DNA of 26,767 nucleotides from Liminaster sp964567855 (GCA_964567855.1 CAZMOE010000036.1:1-26767), one strand, 5' to 3'. Shown: positions 1 through 7,761, numbered from the stretch's first letter. The notes: generated from the letters alone by a model not told the origin. A program made the numbers and translations.

Positions 1-38
1 TTTGATAATTTACCTGTTGATATATCAATTTGTGACAT
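1..38 (-). CDS. Start of an unidentified gene downstream of the FtsK-like ATPase (cut by left edge)
   Basis: On the minus strand an ATG at 38-36 opens a frame that stays open to the left edge and reads MSQIDISTGKLS. It begins only 11 nt after the stop codon of the FtsK-like gene (50-52), the spacing of translationally linked genes in one operon. Only 12 codons are visible, so no family can be assigned. The short acidic/polar start has no signal peptide or membrane segment so far. It may be a partner of the upstream ATPase, but that is inference from position alone. Confidence 0.45.
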   Translation of the reverse strand, partial: MSQIDISTGKLS

Positions 39-49
39 GTCTCGAAAAT

Positions 50-2581
50 TTATTCTTTATCAAATTTATTTTTATACACACGAAGTTTCACTATTCTGCC
101 TGTGTCTCCGATTTGTATATTTGCCAAATATTTTGCATCATCCGCCAGCTGCGATTTTTCGTTGCTGTTGGCCATTCCGAAAATTTGTGAGCTATTCCCT
201 TTGCTTAGCGCTATTTTCACCTCAAACTCCGGAAGCATTTCGTGTGCATCAAATATTTGAGTGAAATTGTGATAAGATGGAGCATGTACGATTGTGTGTA
301 TACCTACTCGTGGGCCTTCCTTTATAATATCTGTCAATTTCTGGTTATATTCCGACTTGGCATAACCGGCCCTACGAAGCGCTCTAATTTCATATAAATT
401 ATTTAATACCAGCACTATACGAGCGCCCGGCCGCCGTTCTTGTATCCGCTTGTTCAATTCGGCACGGATGGTATCGATATGGTCGGCTACATCCTCTTCC
501 CATTCACAAACGCTGACTTGAGGTGAAAAAGAAGAAAATGCATCTTTTATATTTTCGTAATATTCGCTGTCGGCATTCGTTTTGTCTACTATTACAATCC
601 TACAATCTTCCGATGATTGATTAAGTATCTGCAATACTGAAAAACTTAAGATCGACATCACAGATGCTTCATCTCCACCCACCATCAATACGTTGGAGCC
701 CGCTTGTCTTCGAAACTTGAACGAAGTATGACTTTCGGTCAGAGACACAGGCTCGCCTATAAATATACAGCAGAAGCGATCGTTGGGCTCGGTGGAATTA
801 CTTAATTCTTTGTTGCTTTCTATCTCAACTGAGCTTGAACCATCATAGAAGAAGCGTTTGAATGGCGAAATTTCACCATCATAGAGGGATACCGCCTTAT
901 TTCTGATTGCACATACAACCTTGGTCAGGTCGGCAGGCGCCATAAAGGCCGTCTGAAACAGAACGTTACCTTCAGTTAATCCGGCGTTAGCATTATACAC
1001 CGCCTGTCCTGGACGCGTAAGTGCTGTATACGGAAGATAATTGCCGTTAGTCAGAAAACGTTCGCAATCATATTGAGTGTTTAGGTGGAGCACGACGCGC
1101 AGTCCCAGGCTTTGTTGAACGCTTCCAATATTAACATTCATAAGGCTTTGAGTGGACAATATGAGATTAATACCGAAGCTTCTACCCCTTCGGCCTACAT
1201 CCTCCAGCGAACTGGAGATGAAATCTGCCATCCGAGAGTCTCCATCCAGAAGTTTCTGAAACTCATCTATGATGATTAATATCCTGGGAAGCACCTTCCC
1301 CGAATTACGATTGTAGGATGTAATATCCTGCACACCAACAGCACGGAACTGGTCTCCCCTCCTGCGAATTTCGTCTGCTATAAAATTAAACACCGAAACG
1401 CCGTATTCTCTCTCGCTCTGCACAGACAAGACCCTGGCATGAGGCAAATTTTCGTAAACTTTGAATTCCGTGCCCTCTTTATAGTCGAGAAGAATCATCT
1501 GCACTTGCTCAGGAGAATATCGCCATGCCGTGTTGCAGATGATGTTGTGAAGAAGCACAGATTTTCCATATCCGGTAGCGCCACCGATAAGCACATGATG
1601 CACATTTGTGCTATCGCCAAGATGAAAGTACTGCATCGTTGATGCGTTCTGCATTCCTATAGGCACACGAATGCCCGAAGATGCATCGCTTGACCACAGA
1701 TTTTGCTCTTTCATTTCCGACATTATGTCTAACGTAATGTTTTCCGATTTATCAAGAATTTCTGTTATCTCGGCATATAATTTGCTAATGGATTCCGGCT
1801 TTGGTAAATCTGTCGCAAGCATGAACGGCGCAAAATTATACACTTCCTTATTCGGTACGTTATTCCACACAAATAAATTGTCCCGAAAGTGCACTATATT
1901 ACGAGTGTGGTTTAATATATCTTTCGCAGAGCGATTGAATGTCTTTTCTGAATAACTGGCTGTTGAGTAGGATATAAATGTGAAGATACCTGCCTTTGGA
2001 CCAGATTCCGCAATCTGTTTAATAACAGCACACTGCTCGTTTGTGATACCTTCCGGATAATCTTTTAAAAATATAAAATAATAAGGCTCTTTCCGGTTTC
2101 CGGCTTCCCGGTTGTAATCCATCAGAGTTGAGGAGGCATATTTAGATCCGAGCACATTCTGAATCACTGTGATGGCTCGGTCTGATAGCTTTTCAAGCGC
2201 ACGGTTAAGTTCATCTGACGTGGTTAAAATCCGTTCTCCTTTAATCCTTGAATCCAGTCCAGATAAAGAAATTAAACCATTTCCAAGACCTACCTTGTCG
2301 TATAAGATAAAATTGCATAACGACGGTTCCACCGACGAAAGGATTCGGTAAGCGCATGCTTGCATGAAATTCAGCACTTTTTCCGTGTTTGACCCATCGT
2401 CAAGAATGCAGATAGAGCCGAAGAGATTGAGCGGAACAATCACCGGCACCGGATTGTCGGGACTTATGTCGAAATTACCCACGAAAAGTCCGTCACGAAA
2501 AAGATCAGCGTTTTCCGACCTGTCTAATTCGGCACTATTGGCAATGGTGGCTTCTACCCCCATTTTTTCGTAAAAACTCAT
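50..2581 (-). CDS. FtsK/SpoIIIE-type multi-domain ATPase (translocase-like)
   Basis: This 843-residue protein carries an FtsK/SpoIIIE-type P-loop ATPase in its middle: Walker A GGATGYGKS at residues 333-341 and Walker B ILIIIDE at 434-440, followed by an LILSTQS segment near 473-479 that matches the family's sensor strand. The first ~250 residues (SICILDDGS at 56-64, YYFIFLKDY at 167-175) and last ~220 residues (VGGDEAS at 634-640, RIVLVLNNLYE at 721-731) look like further ATPase folds that have lost the P-loop Lys and Walker B acids. Tandem ATPases of which only some are active occur in EssC/EccC-type pumps. No membrane segment or FtsK gamma DNA-reading domain is evident, so this is not the cell-division FtsK. 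The gene has its own promoter just upstream and a probable downstream partner at 1-38. Substrate (DNA or protein) is unknown; a role in a defence, secretion or mobile-element system is inference. Confidence 0.8.
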   Translation of the reverse strand: MSFYEKMGVEATIANSAELDRSENADLFRDGLFVGNFDISPDNPVPVIVPLNLFGSICILDDGSNTEKVLNFMQACAYRILSSVEPSLCNFILYDKVGLGNGLISLSGLDSRIKGERILTTSDELNRALEKLSDRAITVIQNVLGSKYASSTLMDYNREAGNRKEPYYFIFLKDYPEGITNEQCAVIKQIAESGPKAGIFTFISYSTASYSEKTFNRSAKDILNHTRNIVHFRDNLFVWNNVPNKEVYNFAPFMLATDLPKPESISKLYAEITEILDKSENITLDIMSEMKEQNLWSSDASSGIRVPIGMQNASTMQYFHLGDSTNVHHVLIGGATGYGKSVLLHNIICNTAWRYSPEQVQMILLDYKEGTEFKVYENLPHARVLSVQSEREYGVSVFNFIADEIRRRGDQFRAVGVQDITSYNRNSGKVLPRILIIIDEFQKLLDGDSRMADFISSSLEDVGRRGRSFGINLILSTQSLMNVNIGSVQQSLGLRVVLHLNTQYDCERFLTNGNYLPYTALTRPGQAVYNANAGLTEGNVLFQTAFMAPADLTKVVCAIRNKAVSLYDGEISPFKRFFYDGSSSVEIESNKELSNSTEPNDRFCCIFIGEPVSLTESHTSFKFRRQAGSNVLMVGGDEASVMSILSFSVLQILNQSSEDCRIVIVDKTNADSEYYENIKDAFSSFSPQVSVCEWEEDVADHIDTIRAELNKRIQERRPGARIVLVLNNLYEIRALRRAGYAKSEYNQKLTDIIKEGPRVGIHTIVHAPSYHNFTQIFDAHEMLPEFEVKIALSKGNSSQIFGMANSNEKSQLADDAKYLANIQIGDTGRIVKLRVYKNKFDKE

Positions 2582-2660
2582 CAGCTGCGCAGTTTAATTA
2601 AATTTCATGGAAACGTGTGGCATAAATAAGTGATATGCTGAATTTATGTACATATCGCAA

Positions 2661-2691
2661 CAAATATAGCAATTATTTTTTACTCAACAAA
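2661..2691 (-). promoter_or_regulatory. Bacteroidota-type promoter of the FtsK-like gene
   Basis: Read on the minus strand, TTTG (2691-2688) is followed after 19 nt by TATATTTG (2668-2661), an exact match to the Bacteroidota sigma-ABfr consensus TTTG-N19-TAnnTTTG. Transcription would start near 2655, giving a leader of about 75 nt before the ATG at 2581. It lies outside the neighbouring insertion sequence, so that insertion has not cut the gene off from its promoter. Confidence 0.65.
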
Positions 2692-2733
2692 ATTAAAAAA
2701 AGAAAAACAGTGTTAGAGGTAATATTGTCCTAA

Positions 2734-3765
2734 ATAACGTGAGAGTTCGATGAATTATAATTATCTATAAATTTGGTGATTAGCGAAAATTGTTGTAACT
2801 TTATAGTATCCAATTACAAAGTATTACAAACAATAATCGCTATGCTCACCGAGGAAAGTTACGGAATTATTCTGTATGGCAGATGATTTCTGCAAGTTTT
2901 TTGACGCTATGATGGAAAAATATACGCTGAAACCAGATAGAAAGCGGCATTATCACCGCGATCCAACCATGTCAAAGGCTGAAATCATGCTAATCATGAT
3001 ACTGTTCCACGATTCAGGCTACCGCTGTCTGAAGCATTTCTATCTGGAAAAGGTCTGCAAGCACTTGCGTCATCTTTTTCCCAGGGTGGTGTCATACAAC
3101 CGCTTTGTGGAGCTGGAGAGGGAAGTGGCCCTCCCCCTGGCCTTGTTCATCAAGAAAGTCCTGCTGGGCAAATGCACGGGCATCAGTTTCGTTGACTCCA
3201 CACCGCTCCGCGTGTGCCGCAACCAAAGGATACAACTCCACAAGACATTCAAGGGCATAGCGCAAAGGGGCAAGTGTTCCATGGGCTGGTTCTTCGGTTT
3301 TAAGCTTCACCTTATCTGCAACGAAAAGGGAGAACTGCTCAACTTCATGATAACGCCGGGAGATGTGGATGACCGAAAGCTACTGGAGTACAAGGCGTTT
3401 GTGGAGTGTATCTATGGAAAACTTGTAGGAGACAAAGGATATATCAACAAGAACCTGTTTCAAAAATTATTTGTTGACGGGATACAGCTTATAACCAAGC
3501 TCAAGAGCAACATGAAAGGGGCACTCATGAAAGTTTCAGACAAAATCCTGCTGAGAAAAAGAGCCATTATTGAAACCGTCAACGATGAACTCAAGGACAT
3601 TGCACAGGTGGAACATTCAAGGCATAGATGCTTTGACAACTTTATCGTGAATCTGCTTGGAGCACTGGCTACATATTGCTGCTTTCCAAAGAAGCCTTGC
3701 ATTAATGTGGAAAGGACTATGGATATGCAATTATCTTTCTTTTAATTTCATCGAACTCACGTTAT
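2734..3765 (+). mobile_element. IS982-family insertion sequence
   Basis: A transposase gene is bracketed by inverted repeats. The left end begins ATAACGTGAGAGTTCGATGAA at 2734; the right end, read inward from 3765 on the other strand, is ATAACGTGAGTTCGATGAA. The two match except for an extra AG in the left copy. The element is about 1,030 bp, usual for IS982-family elements. I see no convincing target-site duplication next to these ends, so the exact borders could differ by a few bases. It sits between the FtsK-like gene and a gene-poor stretch. Confidence 0.75.
2876..3745 (+). CDS. IS982-family transposase, probably 5'-frameshifted
   Basis: The protein has the DDE layout of IS982-family transposases: Asp in SFVDSTP, Asp in LVGDKGYI and Glu in RAIIETVNDELKD, with the family segment HKTFKGIAQRGKCSMGW between the first two. 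It would cut and join DNA to move the element. The frame opens at ATG 2876 (MADDFCKFFD). An earlier ATG at 2842 is out of frame, but adding 2 nt after its fifth codon would give MLTEEKVTELFCMADDFCK, a natural N-terminus joined to the same frame. A 2-nt loss in an A-run is therefore likely. The catalytic part is intact, so a protein lacking about 12 residues could still be made from 2876. Confidence 0.8.
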   Translation: MADDFCKFFDAMMEKYTLKPDRKRHYHRDPTMSKAEIMLIMILFHDSGYRCLKHFYLEKVCKHLRHLFPRVVSYNRFVELEREVALPLALFIKKVLLGKCTGISFVDSTPLRVCRNQRIQLHKTFKGIAQRGKCSMGWFFGFKLHLICNEKGELLNFMITPGDVDDRKLLEYKAFVECIYGKLVGDKGYINKNLFQKLFVDGIQLITKLKSNMKGALMKVSDKILLRKRAIIETVNDELKDIAQVEHSRHRCFDNFIVNLLGALATYCCFPKKPCINVERTMDMQLSFF

Positions 3766-3795
3766 ATTTACAATACGTTGCTCAAAATCGGCATA

Positions 3796-4101
3796 TTATA
3801 AAGTCGTCAGGAAAAATTTTCTCCTGGCGACTTTGGTTATCAGTTTGATTTTTACTTTGCCTTGCGGTGTGTATTGACAACTTTGACACAGCATACCGGC
3901 TACACCAGCTAATGCTCCAATCTCACCCGCCAATATTGTTTCTGCCAATCACGGTAGAGACAGATAGCCTCATCAATGCAGAGATTGAAATCTACCTTCA
4001 AATCACTTTTCTACGAAGAAATTGATGGAATTAGAATAACAAATGTATATGGCCCGAAAAAAAAATACACTACATTTGCCAGAGTGAACCAAATCAGGAA
4101 A
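3796..4101. other. Gene-poor stretch with short coding-like remnants
   Basis: No long frame exists here, but protein-like short frames do. On the minus strand, 4010-3909 is open and reads like a protein interior (DFNLCIDEAICLYRDWQKQ), ending in TAG; an overlapping frame from TTG 3948 to stop 3796 gives 50 residues including ETILAGEIGALAGVAGML. On the plus strand, 3976-4101 encodes 42 residues from an ATG (including FYEEIDGIRITNVYGP). They overlap and cannot all be real. The likeliest reading is a decayed accessory gene broken by frameshifts; none is recognised. Confidence 0.25.
3800..3834. terminator. Terminator-like hairpin beyond the insertion sequence
   Basis: AAAGTCGTCAGGA (3800-3812) pairs with TCCTGGCGACTTT (3822-3834), a 13-bp stem containing one T opposite G, around a 9-nt loop. 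The A/T flanks fit a rho-independent terminator, but neither side has a long T-tract, so function and strand are uncertain. Confidence 0.4.
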
Positions 4102-4213
4102 TAATTTCAAGTTCTGTAAAGTCTTTCAGGATGAAACTTATGAAAGTGTGAAGTAATTTAGAAAATAACATCAATTAGTGTGAGCAAAATCAAACATAGT
4201 CACAAGCTGAAAA

Positions 4214-4320
4214 GAGCCCCTTTTCACGAACATAGGTTCATTGGCAAAGTAAGTTAACTTCATCGGCCATTTAAGTTGACTTAAATGGCCGATGAACATA
4301 TGTTCATAAAAAAGGGGCCT
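4214..4320. repeat. Nested inverted-repeat structure, about 105 nt
   Basis: The core is a perfect hairpin: TTCATCGGCCATTTAAGT (4259-4276) and its reverse complement (4279-4296) around TG. Its right shoulder holds a perfect 16-bp palindrome, ATGAACATATGTTCAT (4292-4307). A near copy, ACGAACATAGGTTCAT (4226-4241), lies on the left and can pair with it. The ends pair again: GCCCCTTTT (4216-4224) with AAAAGGGGC (4310-4318). The parts allow two competing folds. No coding frame spans it. Candidates are a MITE-like element, a two-way terminator or a structured RNA; I cannot choose among them. Confidence 0.6.
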
Positions 4321-4571
4321 TTCGTGGAAGAAAAAACATCCTGACTGATGAGATGGTTCTCGTTCGATTTATACTTCAACATTATAAAAGTTACAGCGAG
4401 TAGAGATACAATGAAGATGATTAATTTTACAGTGTTACCTGAAATCTATAGGCTTGAGACAACCGGCATCAGACACCCCCGATGAAACACGACCGTTCTC
4501 TTTAAGATATTAAATATCGTCCAATGCGGCTTTCCTCCGCCAGCCAAAGAGTCCTTTTGATAATTTTACAA
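4321..4571. other. Intergenic stretch, nothing recognised
   Basis: Between the nested inverted repeat and the hairpin downstream of the pectinesterase gene I see no plausible gene, RNA or consensus promoter. It is mixed-composition DNA with stops in all frames. Confidence 0.5.
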
Positions 4572-4621
4572 CTTAGGGTCTGCTGAAAATATTCGATTAT
4601 TGATTTTCAGCAGACCCTAAG
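4572..4621 (-). terminator. Perfect 19-bp hairpin downstream of the pectinesterase gene
   Basis: CTTAGGGTCTGCTGAAAAT (4572-4590) and its exact reverse complement (4603-4621) flank a 12-nt loop. On the minus strand it begins 43 nt after the pectinesterase stop codon, so it probably ends that transcript. There is no clear T-tract after it, and the arms also resemble terminal repeats of insertion sequences, so a MITE or IS-end origin is an alternative. Confidence 0.5.
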
Positions 4622-4664
4622 CCTTATCCACTATATTCAGCGAATCGTCTTCGCCAGAAACTTA

Positions 4665-7466
4665 TCACTTTATTACCTTGACGGCAACCTTCTTTCCATT
4701 GTCAAATGTCTCAACCTTTACAACCACTCCATTGTAAGACTTTCCGACACGTACTCCCTGCAGGTTGTAACACTGGGTGCTTATAATATTGTCTGTGTTT
4801 GCACCAACTTCATCAATACCAGACAAATGGTCAACCACAACAACAGGACCAAAACCGCCACGAGCGTTAGCCTTACGTACCTTGAGGTTGGTACCCAACG
4901 GTAATTCACCTACATAAATCTTTCCATCAACAAGATAAACATTGCCGGTGACATCCTCATTTTCCGTATAAACGACCTGAGCGGCAATCTCTTCCGGACG
5001 CCAATCCGGGAAGACTTTGTCTATAGCGTACTCGGCCGCCTGTTCATCTGTGAGGATTGTCTCATACTGCTTGTTGCCTGACGAATGAGTGAAATTCAGG
5101 ACGTTGGATGCAGGAGATATGCGATTACCATTGGCATCCATAGAGTTATACTCTACGAACTTGTCTGCCGCACAGTTCATACCTGATGTAGTAAAGCGGG
5201 AAGAGGCAAGCTTAGAAGGCTGGTTGATTGTAGTGTTGAGCCATGCCAAACCGGAATATGTTCCCCAAGAACGACCGAAATTGAACTGGGAGCAAAGGGT
5301 CTCGATAGTACAATGATCCATAACATATCCAAATTTCTTCGCACCATTAGGAGCGGCAATCGTAGAATTCTTTACAGCCTCGTTGATAAACTTAACGCGA
5401 CTGAAGTAAACATCGCCACCACCACAAACGTAGTCAACAACGCCATGGATCTCTCCGTCTTCAAAGTAGAAATAAGCGGCACTATTATTGCTATAATAGG
5501 TATCCTGATAGGATTCAAGACTAACGTTCTTGCAGATAGTGCTCTTGCCCTTATCCTGCAGAACTACGGCGCGACCAGCAGCAGCCTTGCCATCAAACGG
5601 CATCGCATTGCGCAGAGTGAGGTCCTGCAAATAAAGATTCTCAGAACGGTTCAAGAGTGTTGCAGTCACACCGATACCCTCAGCATCAAGCGGAGGATAA
5701 TTCAAGATTATAGTCCCCCTCATCGACTCGCCAATGATTGAAACGTTCTTTCCTGCAACAGCAGTCAACGTCGTTGTTCCAAGATCGTAGGTTCCATTAG
5801 GCAAGAAAATCTTAGCGCCATCCTGAGAGGCAGCAGCCTTCAATGCCAGGAGGAAACTTGTAACATCTCCTGCAGGAATCTCGTAATAACCGGTAGCCTC
5901 ATTGAATGAAATAAAATCAACGACATTGGCCACTGTCACGCCATGAGTATAAGAACCGCTCGGGAAAGTGATTGTCAGCCAACCGCCCTCACCGTCATAC
6001 TGAACAGTCTGCTCATCGCCGTCGCTTTCAGCCTTCACCGGGAACTCTGCTACGGTCTCGCCGGCTTCATTGGTAACGACAGCCGTAGATTCTGAAGAGT
6101 AAAGACAGCAGCCTACCGTCACATAACACTTGCCGGCAACCTTGACCTTGATAGTTCCACCATTGCCAATGAGCCAACCGTGATTGTTATAGTAACTACC
6201 ATCTATTTCTATCGCCTCGTGATCCTCTACATAAAAATAAGGTTTAGTAAGGTCGTATACGAATCGAGATGTGGAGGTAGGTTCTTCAATCTTGGTAGCA
6301 CGGGCATAAAGTTCTGTATCGACCTGCAATGACGTACCCTCGGCCACCTTCTCGGCCGTTGACTTCGTAGAGGCGAACCAGCCTCGGAAAGCCTGACCTT
6401 CCGGAACGGTAACATCATTTACACCATATTTATACATGAGATCCGTTCCGCCTGGAATCACATCCTTTCCAATAAGTTTGCCATCTGTGTCATAGTAAGA
6501 AACCGTCACATCAGGAATCAGGTCACAAGCCTCAACCGCGAGAGAAGGACAGTAAGACGGAGTGATTATTGTGAGCACCGCATCATCATCACTATTGTAT
6601 GTCCATGTTGTCGTGCCATCGCAGTTACCGGCACAAGGCAGTGTAGCAAGCACCTCATCACCATTCTTGATCGTAGCTCCGTGTCCGTTGTATGAACAAT
6701 TGCCGAACGTGATCTTAACGGCTCCGTCAACAGGAACGGTGACTGTCGATGAGTTGTATCCGTGCTGCGAGTCATGCCATGTACCTTCCACGGTCACACC
6801 CTCAGGCAGAACGCCATCGGCCGGCGCCACTACAGTATAAGGATCTGTAGTAAAGTCTATCTTGATATCCGTGAAGTGACGTTCTTTCGGAACATACGGA
6901 TTAATAGTGATTCCATAAAGACGGAAACCTTTACCGCAACTCATATCAAGTACTACCTCACCATCTTCCTTGACACGAGTGGATACCTTTGAGTCATCGC
7001 ACTGCTTACTGATATTTGAAGGCACGGTAAGGGTCTGTGTGATATTCTCCGAAGTAACAGTGGCGTCGCCACCGGCACCGGAAAAGTCGACGATAATCTC
7101 ATCATTTCTTCCACAACCCGGGATTCGAACTGTCATCTTGCCATTCTGGAAACAGAAATTCTGAGAGATACCATAAACAGCCCCTGACGAAACCGTGAAA
7201 TAAACGCCATCAAGCCCTGTCAATGCACCACCGGTGTTGGAGGGCAACTCCTGATTCTCAAGAGCCTTTGCCAAAGAATAGCGTCCCTTACTACTGGCAG
7301 CCCAATACTCACAATCCGTCACTTCATTCGCATGATTCTTTCCTGCGGTGAAGTCCCAAAAGCGAACCGACGTGACATGATCGTCCTCGGCCTTCGCAGC
7401 CCAAGCAGATACGCCTGTAAACAGCATAACCATCAGCAAGAGCGTACTCTTAAAAAGTTTTTTCAT
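4665..7466 (-). CDS. Secreted multi-modular pectinesterase (carbohydrate esterase family 8)
   Basis: This 933-residue protein would remove methyl esters from pectin outside the inner membrane. A signal peptide covers residues 1-23 (Lys-rich start, hydrophobic core, AWA cut site). Residues ~30-190 and ~200-310 look like beta-sandwich accessory modules; ~320-392 contains an InlB-like repeat; ~400-515 is another sandwich-like module. The right-handed beta-helix CE8 domain spans about 530-830: GRAVVLQ at 631-637, YQDT at 653-656 (Asp655), VDYVCG at 677-682 (Asp678) and FGRSWG at 730-735 (Arg732). These correspond to the family's QAVAL, QDTL, DFIFG and LGRPW motifs, with both Asp and the Arg kept. 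The last ~50 residues (YNLQGVRVGK, ending VAVKVIK) resemble the type A sorting domains of Bacteroidales surface and secreted proteins. No SusC/SusD pair is adjacent, so it is not in an obvious polysaccharide-utilisation locus. Confidence 0.85.
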   Translation of the reverse strand: MKKLFKSTLLLMVMLFTGVSAWAAKAEDDHVTSVRFWDFTAGKNHANEVTDCEYWAASSKGRYSLAKALENQELPSNTGGALTGLDGVYFTVSSGAVYGISQNFCFQNGKMTVRIPGCGRNDEIIVDFSGAGGDATVTSENITQTLTVPSNISKQCDDSKVSTRVKEDGEVVLDMSCGKGFRLYGITINPYVPKERHFTDIKIDFTTDPYTVVAPADGVLPEGVTVEGTWHDSQHGYNSSTVTVPVDGAVKITFGNCSYNGHGATIKNGDEVLATLPCAGNCDGTTTWTYNSDDDAVLTIITPSYCPSLAVEACDLIPDVTVSYYDTDGKLIGKDVIPGGTDLMYKYGVNDVTVPEGQAFRGWFASTKSTAEKVAEGTSLQVDTELYARATKIEEPTSTSRFVYDLTKPYFYVEDHEAIEIDGSYYNNHGWLIGNGGTIKVKVAGKCYVTVGCCLYSSESTAVVTNEAGETVAEFPVKAESDGDEQTVQYDGEGGWLTITFPSGSYTHGVTVANVVDFISFNEATGYYEIPAGDVTSFLLALKAAASQDGAKIFLPNGTYDLGTTTLTAVAGKNVSIIGESMRGTIILNYPPLDAEGIGVTATLLNRSENLYLQDLTLRNAMPFDGKAAAGRAVVLQDKGKSTICKNVSLESYQDTYYSNNSAAYFYFEDGEIHGVVDYVCGGGDVYFSRVKFINEAVKNSTIAAPNGAKKFGYVMDHCTIETLCSQFNFGRSWGTYSGLAWLNTTINQPSKLASSRFTTSGMNCAADKFVEYNSMDANGNRISPASNVLNFTHSSGNKQYETILTDEQAAEYAIDKVFPDWRPEEIAAQVVYTENEDVTGNVYLVDGKIYVGELPLGTNLKVRKANARGGFGPVVVVDHLSGIDEVGANTDNIISTQCYNLQGVRVGKSYNGVVVKVETFDNGKKVAVKVIK

Positions 7467-7531
7467 AATTGAATTAGATTTATATGTGACACTTTAAAAT
7501 ATTGATTCCACAATTATTAGGATTCATTGTG

Positions 7532-7558
7532 CAAAGATACGAAAAAAACAACAAGCAA
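7532..7558 (-). promoter_or_regulatory. Promoter of the pectinesterase gene
   Basis: On the minus strand TATCTTTG (7539-7532) matches the TAnnTTTG -7 element exactly, with a TTG at 7558-7556, 16 nt upstream. The leader would be about 60 nt before ATG 7466. The -33 spacing is shorter than ideal, so the -7 element is the main evidence. Confidence 0.5.
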
Positions 7559-7578
7559 CATCCAATAAATCCTAAAAC

Positions 7579-7761
7579 TTATAGTAAATCCCAGCTATCA
7601 AACTGCAAGCTAAAAGCATAGTTTATATCAATGCCTCCACGAGACAAGAAAATACGAACAGATAAAGCATCCCTGTAAACGTTCTGCCCCAAGAGGAGCC
7701 TCTACGTCCGATTGATGAATGGCAGGCCACCAAGCCCGAGAAAGAGTGACTTCAACGACCA
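7579..7761 (-). pseudogene. Possible C-terminal remnant of a decayed, beta-barrel-like protein gene
   Basis: A minus-strand frame from TGG 7761 to TAA 7579 reads like the end of an outer-membrane barrel protein: GLGGLPFINRT, then an in-frame TAG at 7704-7702, then RLLLGQNVYRD and ALSVRIFLSRGGIDINYAF, ending SWDLL. Alternating hydrophobic and polar residues and a coherent sequence on both sides of the TAG suggest a real gene inactivated by a nonsense mutation. The 5' part is missing: the frame meets another stop just upstream. The family is not recognised. It overlaps no intact gene and lies between two divergent promoters. Chance cannot be excluded at this length. Confidence 0.35.

Noticed and set aside
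474..1560. Frames on the plus strand within the FtsK-like gene
   Set aside because: They overlap the intact ATPase motifs on the other strand and have no protein-like features.
3746..4664. CRISPR array or attC-like cassette in the repeat-rich gap
   Set aside because: The repeats are single nested palindromes, not regularly spaced direct repeats, and no attC end motifs or integrase are present.
5313..5741. A 142-codon plus-strand frame inside the pectinesterase gene
   Set aside because: Antisense to the conserved CE8 domain, which explains the sequence; no promoter or separate domain.
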